Under the pieces are notes generated by a model. It did not search any database, was not told the DNA's origin, and worked only from the letters and a program-made list of their open reading frames with translations. Source: Marinospirillum alkaliphilum DSM 21637 (lineage in GTDB: Bacteria > Pseudomonadota > Gammaproteobacteria > Pseudomonadales > Halomonadaceae). Taken from it: DNA of 64,000 nucleotides. A program made the position numbers and the translations under genes. Each line of letters starts with the position of its first letter. The first letter of the stretch is position 1. The stretch lies in the NCBI RefSeq assembly GCF_900119735.1, contig NZ_FPJW01000001.1:406914-470913 (forward strand). Direction: 5' to 3'. Shown piece after piece: positions 27,311 to 35,266 of this stretch.

Positions 27311-28294
27311 TCAGGCCAGTTGTGTCAGATCGGGCCGCCACAGACTGGTCTGGTTGCGCCCTTGGTGCTTGGAGTGATATAGCGCCTGATCGGCCTGCTC
27401 CAGCCATTGGCGAGCAGTTTGCAGCTCATTGCTGTAAGGGCAGACACCCAGACTGATGGTGATCTTCAATTTTAATTGTTCGTAGTCAACAGTCATGTCC
27501 TGAATCAGGTGGCGCAGGCGTTCAGCGACTTCCAGTGCGCCAAACTCATCGGTGTCCGGCAGCAGTAATACAAACTCTTCACCACCATAACGCCCGGCAA
27601 GGTCGGTGTCTCTGGCTGTGTGTTTGAGCTGTTTTGCCACCTGACGGATCACCTCATCACCGGCCTGGTGGCCATGCGTGTCATTCACAGCTTTGAAGTG
27701 ATCAATGTCAAAGATGATCAGGCTGGCATGGCCCCCCGAGCGTTTACAGCGCCGGTATTCCTGTTGCAGGCACTCTTCCCAGAAGCCCCGGTTGTTCAGT
27801 CCGGTCAAACGATCCGTACGGCTGAGTTTTTCCAGCTGCTGATTGGCCTGCTCCAGCTGCAGTTTGCTGGTGGCGCTTTCGGTAACGTCATAAATCAGCA
27901 GGCAGACCTGTTGTACCTTGCGGTCAGGGCCCAGCAACGGCATAAAAGTAATGTTCTGGTACATGAGTTCCGACTGCCCAGTCAGTGGCCGGTAACTCTT
28001 GAAGCGAAACAGGTGGGGGCGCTGTTCCCAGGTTGAATAAGCGGGTGCACCCAGCTTGAATACGGACTCAATCTTGCGTTCCATCCAGGTTCGGGGCAGA
28101 TCAGGCAGCAGGCTGAAAATGTCCTGTCCGGTGATCTGTTTGCCGGGTAGTCCGCTGTGGTTTTCCATAAAGCCATTCCACAACTGAATGCGATAGTCCC
28201 GACCGAGAATCACCAGCCCCACGTCCACAGTCTGGAGCATCTGAATCATCCAGTAGAAGTCGGTGAGATCCGGTTGTTTTTCCTGAGCGGTCAT
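27311..28294 (-). CDS. PAS-GGDEF diguanylate cyclase
   Basis: A 327-residue cytosolic protein. The PAS domain (about 15-145) shows GLVILGRDYRIQLWN, and after a short coiled linker comes the GGDEF domain (about 160-320). The active site is GGEEF at 237-241. A product-inhibition site RDTD (RxxD) sits at 228-231, five residues before it. NDTHGHQAGD is intact, so the enzyme should make cyclic-di-GMP. Its start overlaps the stop of the receiver-CheC gene by 4 bases. The same partners recur at 51858-53835. No membrane segment is seen; the signal is presumably internal. Confidence 0.92.
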   Translation of the reverse strand: MTAQEKQPDLTDFYWMIQMLQTVDVGLVILGRDYRIQLWNGFMENHSGLPGKQITGQDIFSLLPDLPRTWMERKIESVFKLGAPAYSTWEQRPHLFRFKSYRPLTGQSELMYQNITFMPLLGPDRKVQQVCLLIYDVTESATSKLQLEQANQQLEKLSRTDRLTGLNNRGFWEECLQQEYRRCKRSGGHASLIIFDIDHFKAVNDTHGHQAGDEVIRQVAKQLKHTARDTDLAGRYGGEEFVLLLPDTDEFGALEVAERLRHLIQDMTVDYEQLKLKITISLGVCPYSNELQTARQWLEQADQALYHSKHQGRNQTSLWRPDLTQLA

Positions 28295-29283
28295 TGCAGG
28301 TATCCGGTGCGTTCAGTCAGGGCTGGCAGGGAGTCTTCAGTAAAAACCAGCAGCAGATCACATTCAATCTTTTTTTCAGGTAACTGGTAATCCAGATCAA
28401 TCGCCAGCACCTGTTTCTGCTGATTGCTGCCAAGCAGTTGTTGTAAGGAGGTGTTGCGTCCCAGCAGGGTCGGGTGCCCCAGGCTGAACTGAATATCCAG
28501 TTGTTCGGCAAAACCTTTCAGGCAGGCACCAGCCAGCAAGCCGGCCAGATCCGTCAGGATTTCCAGTTCACTATTGCTATCAGGTTGCTGGGTTTCGGGC
28601 AGTAGTCGTGCCAGGGTGGGCAGGCTGGTGGTGTCAATCAGTATCAGTGCTTCCCCGGTAATGCCGGAGCCGCTGAACCCCTGGGAGACACCGGAATAGT
28701 CAGCATCGGGGCGTGTGGTGATCAGGTTGGCCAGACGCGGGTAGGGTTGCAGGTGAACCCGGGGAACCGGCAGATGGATAAAGGTACCGAGCAGTTCGCC
28801 CAGCAGTTTACCGGCCTGTCCCATGGCAATGTTGACTACTTCCTGGATCAACCCCGGCAGGTCAACCGGTTGATCATCAAAACGGGCCAGCTCGATTTCA
28901 GTCTGTGGCTGGCTGCTGCTGATGATGCCAAAACGCAGCAGGATATCAGTCAGGGTGTCAGCACCAAAGGGTTTACGAATAAAGTCCAGAGCACCCAACG
29001 CCATCACGCGTTGACGTGCTTCTGGCTGAATATCACCCGAAACCACCAGTACCAGTGTTGAGAGGTCTTCGCGGCGGATGGCTTCAAGGGTTTGATAACC
29101 ATCCATCACTGGCATGTTCAGGTCCAGAAACAGCAGGTCACCCTTACCCTGGCGTATGGCTTCCAAAGCTTCCTGGCCATTGCTGGCAAAGCTGATGCTG
29201 ACATCCCAGCCACCGGGTAAAGAGCGGGCCAGTTGTTTGCGGGCAAGCGCTGAATCATCACAGATTACAATGGGCAGCGTCAT
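28291..29283 (-). CDS. response regulator fused to CheC-type phosphatase domain
   Basis: A 330-residue two-domain protein. The receiver (1-122) has acidic pair D9-D10, phospho-acceptor D54 in FLDLNMPVMDG, S82 and K104. The CheC/CheX-like part (about 140-325) carries the phosphatase pattern E-x2-N-x22-P once intact: E148, N151, P174. In the second copy E241-x3-D245-x2-G248-x22-P271, the key Glu and Asn are changed to Asp and Gly, so that site is probably dead. CheC domains normally remove phosphate from CheY; here the likely target is the fused receiver itself or a free one. The diguanylate cyclase follows with an ATGA overlap. Confidence 0.88.
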   Translation of the reverse strand: MTLPIVICDDSALARKQLARSLPGGWDVSISFASNGQEALEAIRQGKGDLLFLDLNMPVMDGYQTLEAIRREDLSTLVLVVSGDIQPEARQRVMALGALDFIRKPFGADTLTDILLRFGIISSSQPQTEIELARFDDQPVDLPGLIQEVVNIAMGQAGKLLGELLGTFIHLPVPRVHLQPYPRLANLITTRPDADYSGVSQGFSGSGITGEALILIDTTSLPTLARLLPETQQPDSNSELEILTDLAGLLAGACLKGFAEQLDIQFSLGHPTLLGRNTSLQQLLGSNQQKQVLAIDLDYQLPEKKIECDLLLVFTEDSLPALTERTGYLQ

Positions 29284-29351
29284 GGCAGTTGGTTGACCTT
29301 GGGTCAGGTTATTCTTCTTGAAAAAGATACCTTAATTAATCTATTGTTCAT

Positions 29352-29369
29352 TGTCACTCATCAGTGACA
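29352..29369. promoter_or_regulatory. inverted repeat upstream of the receiver-CheC gene
   Basis: TGTCACT and AGTGACA form a perfect 7-bp inverted repeat around CATC, 69 bases before the receiver-CheC start on the minus strand. A further GTCACTTATTTGTGA lies at 29376-29390. No T-tract follows in either direction, so this looks more like an operator than a terminator. The binding protein is unknown. Confidence 0.35.
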
Positions 29370-29448
29370 GCTTTCGTCACTTATTTGTGATGCAGTTGGC
29401 ACTTGTTATGATTTTTCTCAATGATCAGGCAGTTTCTGTCAACTGCGA

Positions 29449-30084
29449 TCATTCAGTTACAGCACGTTGCTGGCGCCGTTGGGCTGCCCGTTCGGCGCTG
29501 CTCATGTTCGGTGCCTGCAAGCCACCATGAGGGGTGCTACCAGACACACCGTCACCGGGTTGGCCGGTTGGGCCGGTGCGCAGGTCATAGTACTCGATGT
29601 CGATATAGGGTGGGGGATTGCGCATGCTGGCCAGATAAGCGGCATCCATCAGGGTGATGATCTGTTCCACTGGCATGGGCAATCGATCACCGACCAGCAT
29701 TTCTGCAATCAACAGCAGCTCGATGGCACCATCCTGGCGAGCAGCCCCCATCAGCTCACGGATGACACCCGGTGGAATGTCTTGTCCGGTACGACGGTCA
29801 CTGAAGCGCACACCCAGATACTCAGGTGGCACGCCCATGTTGGCGGTGACACCCGTGGCAAACAGCTGTTCAATATCTTCGGCGCTTAAAGCACTACCCG
29901 ACTGCATCAGTAAACGCGCCGGGTCCAGCAGGTTGGGTTGAGCTGAAACGGGGGACTGTGCATGCATTGCAGGGCTGGTCAGCAGCAAACTTCCGGTCAA
30001 TAACAAGCTTGTGAACAGGATTCTTGAGGTGTTGGTCAGCCTGTTGCGGATACATGGCAAATGAGTGGTGGGCTGAGTTGGCAT
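29449..30084 (-). CDS. secreted protein of unknown function
   Basis: A 211-residue protein I do not recognise. The ATG at 30084-30082 follows AAGGAG. A basic head and hydrophobic stretch (about 22-40) end in SPAMHA-Q, a plausible signal peptidase I site, so the mature part is probably periplasmic. The mature part holds LSAEDIEQLFATGVTANMG, YLGVRFSDRRTGQDIPPGVIREL and a second YIDIEYYDLRTGP; the two phrases around RTGQ and RTGP look like a weak internal repeat. The tail is rich in Gly, Gln and Arg. It lies between the signalling cassette and the aldehyde dehydrogenase on the same strand. Confidence 0.65.
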   Translation of the reverse strand: MPTQPTTHLPCIRNRLTNTSRILFTSLLLTGSLLLTSPAMHAQSPVSAQPNLLDPARLLMQSGSALSAEDIEQLFATGVTANMGVPPEYLGVRFSDRRTGQDIPPGVIRELMGAARQDGAIELLLIAEMLVGDRLPMPVEQIITLMDAAYLASMRNPPPYIDIEYYDLRTGPTGQPGDGVSGSTPHGGLQAPNMSSAERAAQRRQQRAVTE

Positions 30085-30147
30085 GTTTGCTCCTTGCGTG
30101 TGTGGTTCATAACCATCCTGACATAAGCCTGGGTTGATGACCACCCA

Positions 30148-30179
30148 GGGTGCACCTGATGGTTTTATCAGATGCACCC
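30148..30179 (-). other. hairpin downstream of the aldehyde dehydrogenase gene
   Basis: A 13-bp stem (30148-30160 with 30167-30179) and a 6-base loop. One pair is C-A on the plus strand but G-U in minus-strand RNA, so the structure favours transcripts reading leftward from the aldehyde dehydrogenase gene, which ends at 30212. There is no T-run, so it may protect or pause the RNA rather than terminate it. Confidence 0.45.
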
Positions 30180-30211
30180 CAGGTTGAGGGTGTTGCTTTG
30201 AAGGTTGCAGA

Positions 30212-31717
30212 TCAATCCAGTTTCAGCCAGGTCGCCTTGATTTCGGTGTACTTGTCAAAGGCATGCAGGGACTTGTCGCGGCCATTTCCGGATTGTTTAA
30301 AGCCGCCAAAGGGTGCTGTCATGTCACCACCATCATAGTGGTTGATCCAGACGCTGCCGGCACGCAGGGCTTTGGCGGTTTTGTGGGCCTTGTTGATGTC
30401 GCTGGTCCACACCGCTGCTGCCAGGCCATAAATGCTGTCGTTGGCGATGCTGATGGCCTGCTCCGGGGTTTCAAAGCTGATCACTGACAGTACCGGGCCA
30501 AAAATTTCTTCTGCAGCAATGCTCATCTGATTGTTCACACCGGCAAACACCGTCGGTTCGACATAATAACCACCACTGGTCTGATCCACCTGTTGACCAC
30601 CACTGACCAGGCTGGCCCCTTCACTTTGTCCCAGTTGAATGAATGACAGCACACGTTTCAGCTGAGCCTGGTCAACAATGGCACCGCAGGTGGTGGCTGG
30701 ATCGAGTGGATGGCCGGGTTGCCAGTCTTTCAGGGCTTCAGTGACCAGTGCCACAAACTCATCCCGGATGCTGGCTTCCACCAACAGGCGTGAACCGGCG
30801 GTGCAAACTTCACCCTGGTTGAAGGCAATGGCCTGAGCGGCCTCTTCTGCGGCACGGCGCAGATCGGGTGCATCGGCAAATACAATGTTGGGGCTTTTGC
30901 CGCCAGCTTCCAGCCACACCCGTTTCATGTTGGACTCACCGGCATAAATCATCAGCTGTTTTGCCACGCCGGTGGAGCCAGTGAACACCAGGGTGTCCAC
31001 ATCCATATGCAGGGCCAGCGCCTTGCCAACGGTATGACCAAAACCGGGTAAAACATTGAACACCCCGTCAGGTATACCCGCCTGTTTGGCCAGTTCTGCC
31101 ACACGAATGGCAGTGAGGGGTGATTTTTCCGACGGTTTCAGGATCACCGAGTTGCCCATGGCCAGGGCAGGTGCAAATTTCCAGCTGGCCATCAGCAAGG
31201 GGAAGTTCCACGGCACGATGGCTGCCACCACACCCACAGGTTCGCGGGTGACCATGCCAATTTCATTGATCGCAGTGGGGGCCAGTTCGTCATACACCTT
31301 GTCGATGGCTTCTGCGGTCCACTGCAGGGTGCGAATGGTGGAGCCGACATCCACGCTGCGCGAAAAACGGATGGGTTTGCCCATGTCCAGGGTTTCCAGT
31401 AGCGCCAGCTCGTCACGGTTGGCGGCAATCAGCTCGGCAAACTTCAGCAAGATCTGTTTACGTTTGGCGGGGGCCAGATTACGCCATACACCCGACTCAA
31501 AAGCAGCACGAGCTGCTGCTACGGCACGATCAGCATCTTCGGCATCACAACTGGCGACCTGGGTCAGGATGCGGCCATCCACGGGGCTTTCGCAGTCAAA
31601 GGTGGCACCACTGACAGCATTCACATACTGGCCATTGATAAAGGCCTGATTGCGGATCTCCAGGCTGGCAGCCATGTTCTGCCATTCTTCACGGGTCATC
31701 TGTTGTTGTTTGCTCAT
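30212..31717 (-). CDS. puuC: aldehyde dehydrogenase, PuuC/KauB type
   Basis: A 501-residue NAD(P)-dependent aldehyde dehydrogenase. PWNFPLLMASWKFAPAL, then FTGSTGVAKQL, catalytic glutamate in LEAGGKSPNIVF and catalytic cysteine in NQGEVCTAGSRLLVE are all present. PFGGFKQSGNGRDKS at the C-terminus is typical of the PuuC/AldH group. In the glutamylated putrescine route it would oxidise gamma-glutamyl-aminobutyraldehyde to gamma-glutamyl-GABA, the substrate of PuuD. It diverges from the second puuB-type oxidase with about 90 bases between them. Broad substrate range is common in this family. Confidence 0.9.
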   Translation of the reverse strand: MSKQQQMTREEWQNMAASLEIRNQAFINGQYVNAVSGATFDCESPVDGRILTQVASCDAEDADRAVAAARAAFESGVWRNLAPAKRKQILLKFAELIAANRDELALLETLDMGKPIRFSRSVDVGSTIRTLQWTAEAIDKVYDELAPTAINEIGMVTREPVGVVAAIVPWNFPLLMASWKFAPALAMGNSVILKPSEKSPLTAIRVAELAKQAGIPDGVFNVLPGFGHTVGKALALHMDVDTLVFTGSTGVAKQLMIYAGESNMKRVWLEAGGKSPNIVFADAPDLRRAAEEAAQAIAFNQGEVCTAGSRLLVEASIRDEFVALVTEALKDWQPGHPLDPATTCGAIVDQAQLKRVLSFIQLGQSEGASLVSGGQQVDQTSGGYYVEPTVFAGVNNQMSIAAEEIFGPVLSVISFETPEQAISIANDSIYGLAAAVWTSDINKAHKTAKALRAGSVWINHYDGGDMTAPFGGFKQSGNGRDKSLHAFDKYTEIKATWLKLD

Positions 31718-31808
31718 GCTTTACCTCGTCAGTTGTTCTTTCTGTCTTGCGCTTTCTGGCCAGTGGCATAGACTGGGGTCAGTCTATTTTTCTGGCCGAG
31801 GTGTCCTT

Positions 31809-33092
31809 ATGACCGCTTTTGCTCCGGTTCCTTCTTATTACGCAGCGTCTGCCAATCCTACTCCATCCCGCCCGCATTTGTCAGAGTCCATCGAAACCCA
31901 GGTGTGTGTGATCGGAGCTGGTTACACAGGCCTGTCCACCGCACTGTTTCTGGCTGAAGCCGGTTTTAAGGTGGTGATCCTGGAGGCTGCCACTGTGGGG
32001 TGGGGGGCATCCGGGCGCAACGGTGGTCAGATGGTCAACAGTTACAGTCGTGATCTGGACGTGGTGGCGCGTCAGACCAGTGCCGATGCTGCACGCTTAC
32101 TGGGGCAGATGGCATTTGAAGGGGGGCGCATCATTCGCCAGCGGGTGAAGCACTATGGCATTCAGTGTGACCTGCAGGATGGTGCCGTGTTTGCTGCCCT
32201 TAATCCTCGCCAGATGAAAGAGCTGGAGCATCAGAAAAAACTCTGGGAAAGCCATGGTTATGATCAGTTGGAGCTACTCGACAAGCAGGCCTTGCAGCAA
32301 CAGGTCAACACCGAGCGGTACATCGGTGGCAGCATGGATCATGGCAGTGGCCACATCCATCCGCTGAATCTGGCGCTGGGTGAGGCGGCTGCCTTTGAAT
32401 CCCTCGGTGGTGTGATTTATGAGCATTCTGCGGTGGTGGACATCCAGCAGGGCCAGCCAGCAGTGGTTAAAACAGCGCAAGGAGTGGTGAAGGCGGAGTG
32501 GGTGGTGGTGGCTGGTAATGCCTATCTGGGTAAGTTGTTGCCGCAACTGGCCAGCAAATCCATGCCCTGCGGTACTCAGGTGTTGGCCACCGAGCCACTG
32601 GGTGAAGAATTGGCACGCAGCCTGATTCCTCGAAATGCCTGCATCGAGGATTGCAACTACCTGCTGGATTATTACCGCCTGAGTGCCGACCATCGCCTGA
32701 TTTATGGCGGTGGGGTGGTTTATGGTGCGCGGGATCCGGTCGACATCGAACGGCTGATTCGCCCAAAAATGTTAAAAACCTTCCCGCAACTCCAGAATGT
32801 GAAGGTGGACTACACCTGGACCGGCAACTTCCTGTTGACCCTGTCACGCTTGCCTCAGATGGGGCGCATCGGCAGCAATGTTTTTTATTCCCAGGGGTGT
32901 TCCGGTCATGGTGTGACGTTTACTCATGTTGCCGGTCAGTCGCTGGCGTTGGCCATTCAGGGGCAGACACAGCAACTGGATGCCTTTGCCAGTCTGCCGC
33001 ACTACCCTTTCCCCGGTGGTCGCCTGTTCCAGGTGCCTTTTTCTGCACTGGGTGCCTGGTACTACGATCTGCGCGACAAGCTGGGTATCTGA
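31809..33092 (+). CDS. second FAD-dependent gamma-glutamylputrescine oxidase (PuuB type)
   Basis: A 427-residue paralogue of the oxidase at 26003. The FAD fold is CVIGAGYTGLSTALFLAE (33-50), and GASGRNGGQMVNSYSRD follows. GSGHIHPLNLALGEAA and the C-terminal CSGHGVTFTHVAGQSLA match PuuB/PauB proteins. The ATG at 31809 follows GAGGTG; the frame is open further upstream but overlaps the divergent aldehyde dehydrogenase and looks non-coding. Two oxidases may serve different glutamylated amines, as suggested for the PauB set of Pseudomonas. A terminator shared with sodB follows. Confidence 0.9.
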   Translation: MTAFAPVPSYYAASANPTPSRPHLSESIETQVCVIGAGYTGLSTALFLAEAGFKVVILEAATVGWGASGRNGGQMVNSYSRDLDVVARQTSADAARLLGQMAFEGGRIIRQRVKHYGIQCDLQDGAVFAALNPRQMKELEHQKKLWESHGYDQLELLDKQALQQQVNTERYIGGSMDHGSGHIHPLNLALGEAAAFESLGGVIYEHSAVVDIQQGQPAVVKTAQGVVKAEWVVVAGNAYLGKLLPQLASKSMPCGTQVLATEPLGEELARSLIPRNACIEDCNYLLDYYRLSADHRLIYGGGVVYGARDPVDIERLIRPKMLKTFPQLQNVKVDYTWTGNFLLTLSRLPQMGRIGSNVFYSQGCSGHGVTFTHVAGQSLALAIQGQTQQLDAFASLPHYPFPGGRLFQVPFSALGAWYYDLRDKLGI

Positions 33093-33105
33093 TCCGGCTA
33101 TAAAA

Positions 33106-33130
33106 AAACCCGGCACAAAAGGCCGGGTTT
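33106..33130 (-). terminator. intrinsic terminator for sodB (may also serve the convergent oxidase gene)
   Basis: A 9-bp stem AAACCCGGC (33106-33114) with GCCGGGTTT (33122-33130) and a 7-base loop. Read leftward, it is followed by a run of T's, so it should end the sodB transcript. The plus-strand T-run is shorter. Confidence 0.8.
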
Positions 33131-33152
33131 GAAGTGCATCCCTGAACGGGTA

Positions 33153-33737
33153 TCAGCCAGCGAAGTTCTGGTTGACGAAGTCCCAGTTCACCAGTGCCCA
33201 GAAAGCCTCCAGGTACTTGGGACGCAGGTTGCGGAAGTCGATGTAGTAGGCATGTTCCCACAGGTCAACGGTCAGCAGTGCCGTGTGGCCGTCGGTCATG
33301 GGGGTGCCGGCGTTGGAGGTATTTACAATCTCCAGTTGACCAGCAGCATTTTTTACCAGCCAGGTCCAGGAAGAACCGAAGTTGTTGACTGCCTTGTCAT
33401 CAAACTCTTTCTGGAAGGCTTCAAAAGAACCCCATTTGGCATTGATGGCATCAGCAATGGCACCCTTGGCTGCGCCACCACCGTTGGGGCTCAGGCAGTT
33501 CCAGTAGAAGGTGTGGTTCCAGACCTGGGCAGCATTGTTGAATACCGGGCCGGATTTGGAGGCCTTGATGATGTCTTCCAGGCTCTTGCCTTCGTATTCA
33601 GTACCGGGCACCAGGCCGTTCAGTTTGGTGACATAGGTGTTGTGGTGCTTGCCGTGGTGGAATTCCAGGGTTTCGGCAGAAATGTGGGGCTCCAGCGCAT
33701 TCTTGGCGTAGGGCAGTGCCGGTAATTCAAAAGCCAT
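33153..33737 (-). CDS. sodB: iron superoxide dismutase SodB
   Basis: A 194-residue Fe-type superoxide dismutase. Metal ligands are H27 in FHHGKHHNTYV, H75 in QVWNHTFYW, and D158 and H162 in VDLWEHAYY. Q71 before the second ligand and the AAQVWNHTFYW block are typical of the iron type rather than manganese. It removes superoxide in the cytoplasm. The ATG at 33737-33735 follows AGGAG; an in-frame TTG two codons upstream is unlikely. It is flanked by a divergent coiled-coil gene and a convergent oxidase that itself makes peroxide. Confidence 0.97.
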   Translation of the reverse strand: MAFELPALPYAKNALEPHISAETLEFHHGKHHNTYVTKLNGLVPGTEYEGKSLEDIIKASKSGPVFNNAAQVWNHTFYWNCLSPNGGGAAKGAIADAINAKWGSFEAFQKEFDDKAVNNFGSSWTWLVKNAAGQLEIVNTSNAGTPMTDGHTALLTVDLWEHAYYIDFRNLRPKYLEAFWALVNWDFVNQNFAG

Positions 33738-33968
33738 GGTCAATCTCCTTTTTTCATCATCAAGTGACAGTGCTTATTGAGTAATGGTGGCAGTGCAGCA
33801 GAGTTTCAAGGCTGCTCTGACATAAATCAATGATTACCTTGGAATCATAACATTGCATTGCAGATGTGACAATTCCGACCTTTTTACTGGGTTATGGTGT
33901 TGGGCTGGCGGCAACCCTTGGGAATTGGCAGAATAGACCATCTTTTCACAGAAGCAGGGAAACTGTTT

Positions 33969-35174
33969 ATGCCTGATCGTAAAGAACCACTGCTGGATAT
34001 GGATGTTGGCAAAGTGGCATCCCACTCGACTGACGCTCGTACAACTGAAAGCAGGGTTGCGCCAGGTTTGTCAGAGCAGAAAACCAGAACTTCGCTTGTT
34101 GACCCTGCTCCAGCCGCTTTTTCTCGTCCTTCTGGTGTCGCCACCAACAAGGCCGCATCAAAGGATGTTGATGCCGCTGAAAAGCGGGCGGCAGCGGCAG
34201 CAAGGTTAAAGGCAGCCGTTGAAGCTGCAGCCAAACGCACCGGGCAAGCAGTGAATCAGGAAACAGCGACGGCATCAGACAGCCACCGCGAAACATCTTC
34301 TCCGCGCCCAGCAGGTGCAGGATTCAGTGCCTCAGCTTCAGCCTCAACATCAAGCGCTTCCGGTTATAAAGAACCCTCCGAGACTGCTTCTGCCGGTCAG
34401 GGTGGCGGTGGTGGTTTTGATCACCCCCATTACCTGGTGCGTCGTGAGCCGGATCAACCCGGTGGTGGCGGTGGTTTTTCACCCTTGCTGTGGGTGGCTC
34501 TGGTGCTGGCTGTGGTGGGGCTGGCATTTGGCGGCTGGCAATATACCCGTGCGGAAAAACAGCAGCAATCGATGCTGGCACTGGCGGATCGGGTACAGGA
34601 GCTGGAAATCCGTTTATCAGAAACCGGTCAAGACCTGTCCGAAGCGGGTACCACCTTCCGTGAGAAGCTGGAGTGGGCGGATAGTGAAATTCGTAAACTC
34701 TGGGTGGTTGCGCATCAACGCAACCGTCCAGCCATTGCTGAGTTGCAAGAGCAGGTAAAGGGGTTGGAAGGCAAGCTGACCCAGGCTGAGCGCCAGGCCG
34801 GTGAAGCGGCAACTGCTGCCCGTACCGCCAGTGAGCGAGCCTCGGAGGCGGGGCGTAACCTGCAAACCCAGACCGAAGCCCTCAAAAAGGATATCGCAGC
34901 CATGGGGCAGCGGCTGACAGAGGTTAGCCTGACCACCAGCACACTGGACCAGCGTTTGAGAAATCAGGATAACCGTAATGAAGTGACAGCCTTGAAACGC
35001 CAGCTTGAAGTGCTGGAACAGAAGGTGGCTGCCGGTGGCATGCCAGCTGAACTGCAGCAAAAGTTACAAGAACAGGAAGAGATTCTGGCTTCTCTGGAAG
35101 CCAGCCGCAGCCAGTTGGTCAGTCGGGTGACTCAACTGATGGATCAGGTGCGGGAGCTGCAACAGGCAAGGTGA
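33969..35174 (+). CDS. single-pass membrane protein with long coiled coil, function unknown
   Basis: A 401-residue protein that I cannot assign to a named family. The first 160 residues are low-complexity, rich in Ala, Ser, Glu and Lys, with GGGGG-containing stretches. One membrane helix follows (about 169-188, LLWVALVLAVVGLAFGGW). The rest, about 195-400, has heptad-like Leu/Ala/Glu/Gln patterns that suggest a long periplasmic coiled coil. The ATG at 33969 follows CAGGGA by 8 bases. It lies upstream of rhlB with 92 bases between. The N-terminal half would be cytoplasmic. It may be a structural or scaffold protein of the envelope. Confidence 0.7.
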   Translation: MPDRKEPLLDMDVGKVASHSTDARTTESRVAPGLSEQKTRTSLVDPAPAAFSRPSGVATNKAASKDVDAAEKRAAAAARLKAAVEAAAKRTGQAVNQETATASDSHRETSSPRPAGAGFSASASASTSSASGYKEPSETASAGQGGGGGFDHPHYLVRREPDQPGGGGGFSPLLWVALVLAVVGLAFGGWQYTRAEKQQQSMLALADRVQELEIRLSETGQDLSEAGTTFREKLEWADSEIRKLWVVAHQRNRPAIAELQEQVKGLEGKLTQAERQAGEAATAARTASERASEAGRNLQTQTEALKKDIAAMGQRLTEVSLTTSTLDQRLRNQDNRNEVTALKRQLEVLEQKVAAGGMPAELQQKLQEQEEILASLEASRSQLVSRVTQLMDQVRELQQAR

Positions 35175-35266
35175 TGGGTCGTTAGGAGTGAGAGACAAAA
35201 CTTGGTATCATGGCTGGCCCGAACTCCATGCGGTCCACTTTACATCAACATTTCTGAGGTCGTGTT

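Noticed and set aside
33129-33725. Plus-strand frame of 198 codons opposite sodB
   Set aside because: sodB shows all metal ligands and a ribosome site; the opposite frame is a shadow.
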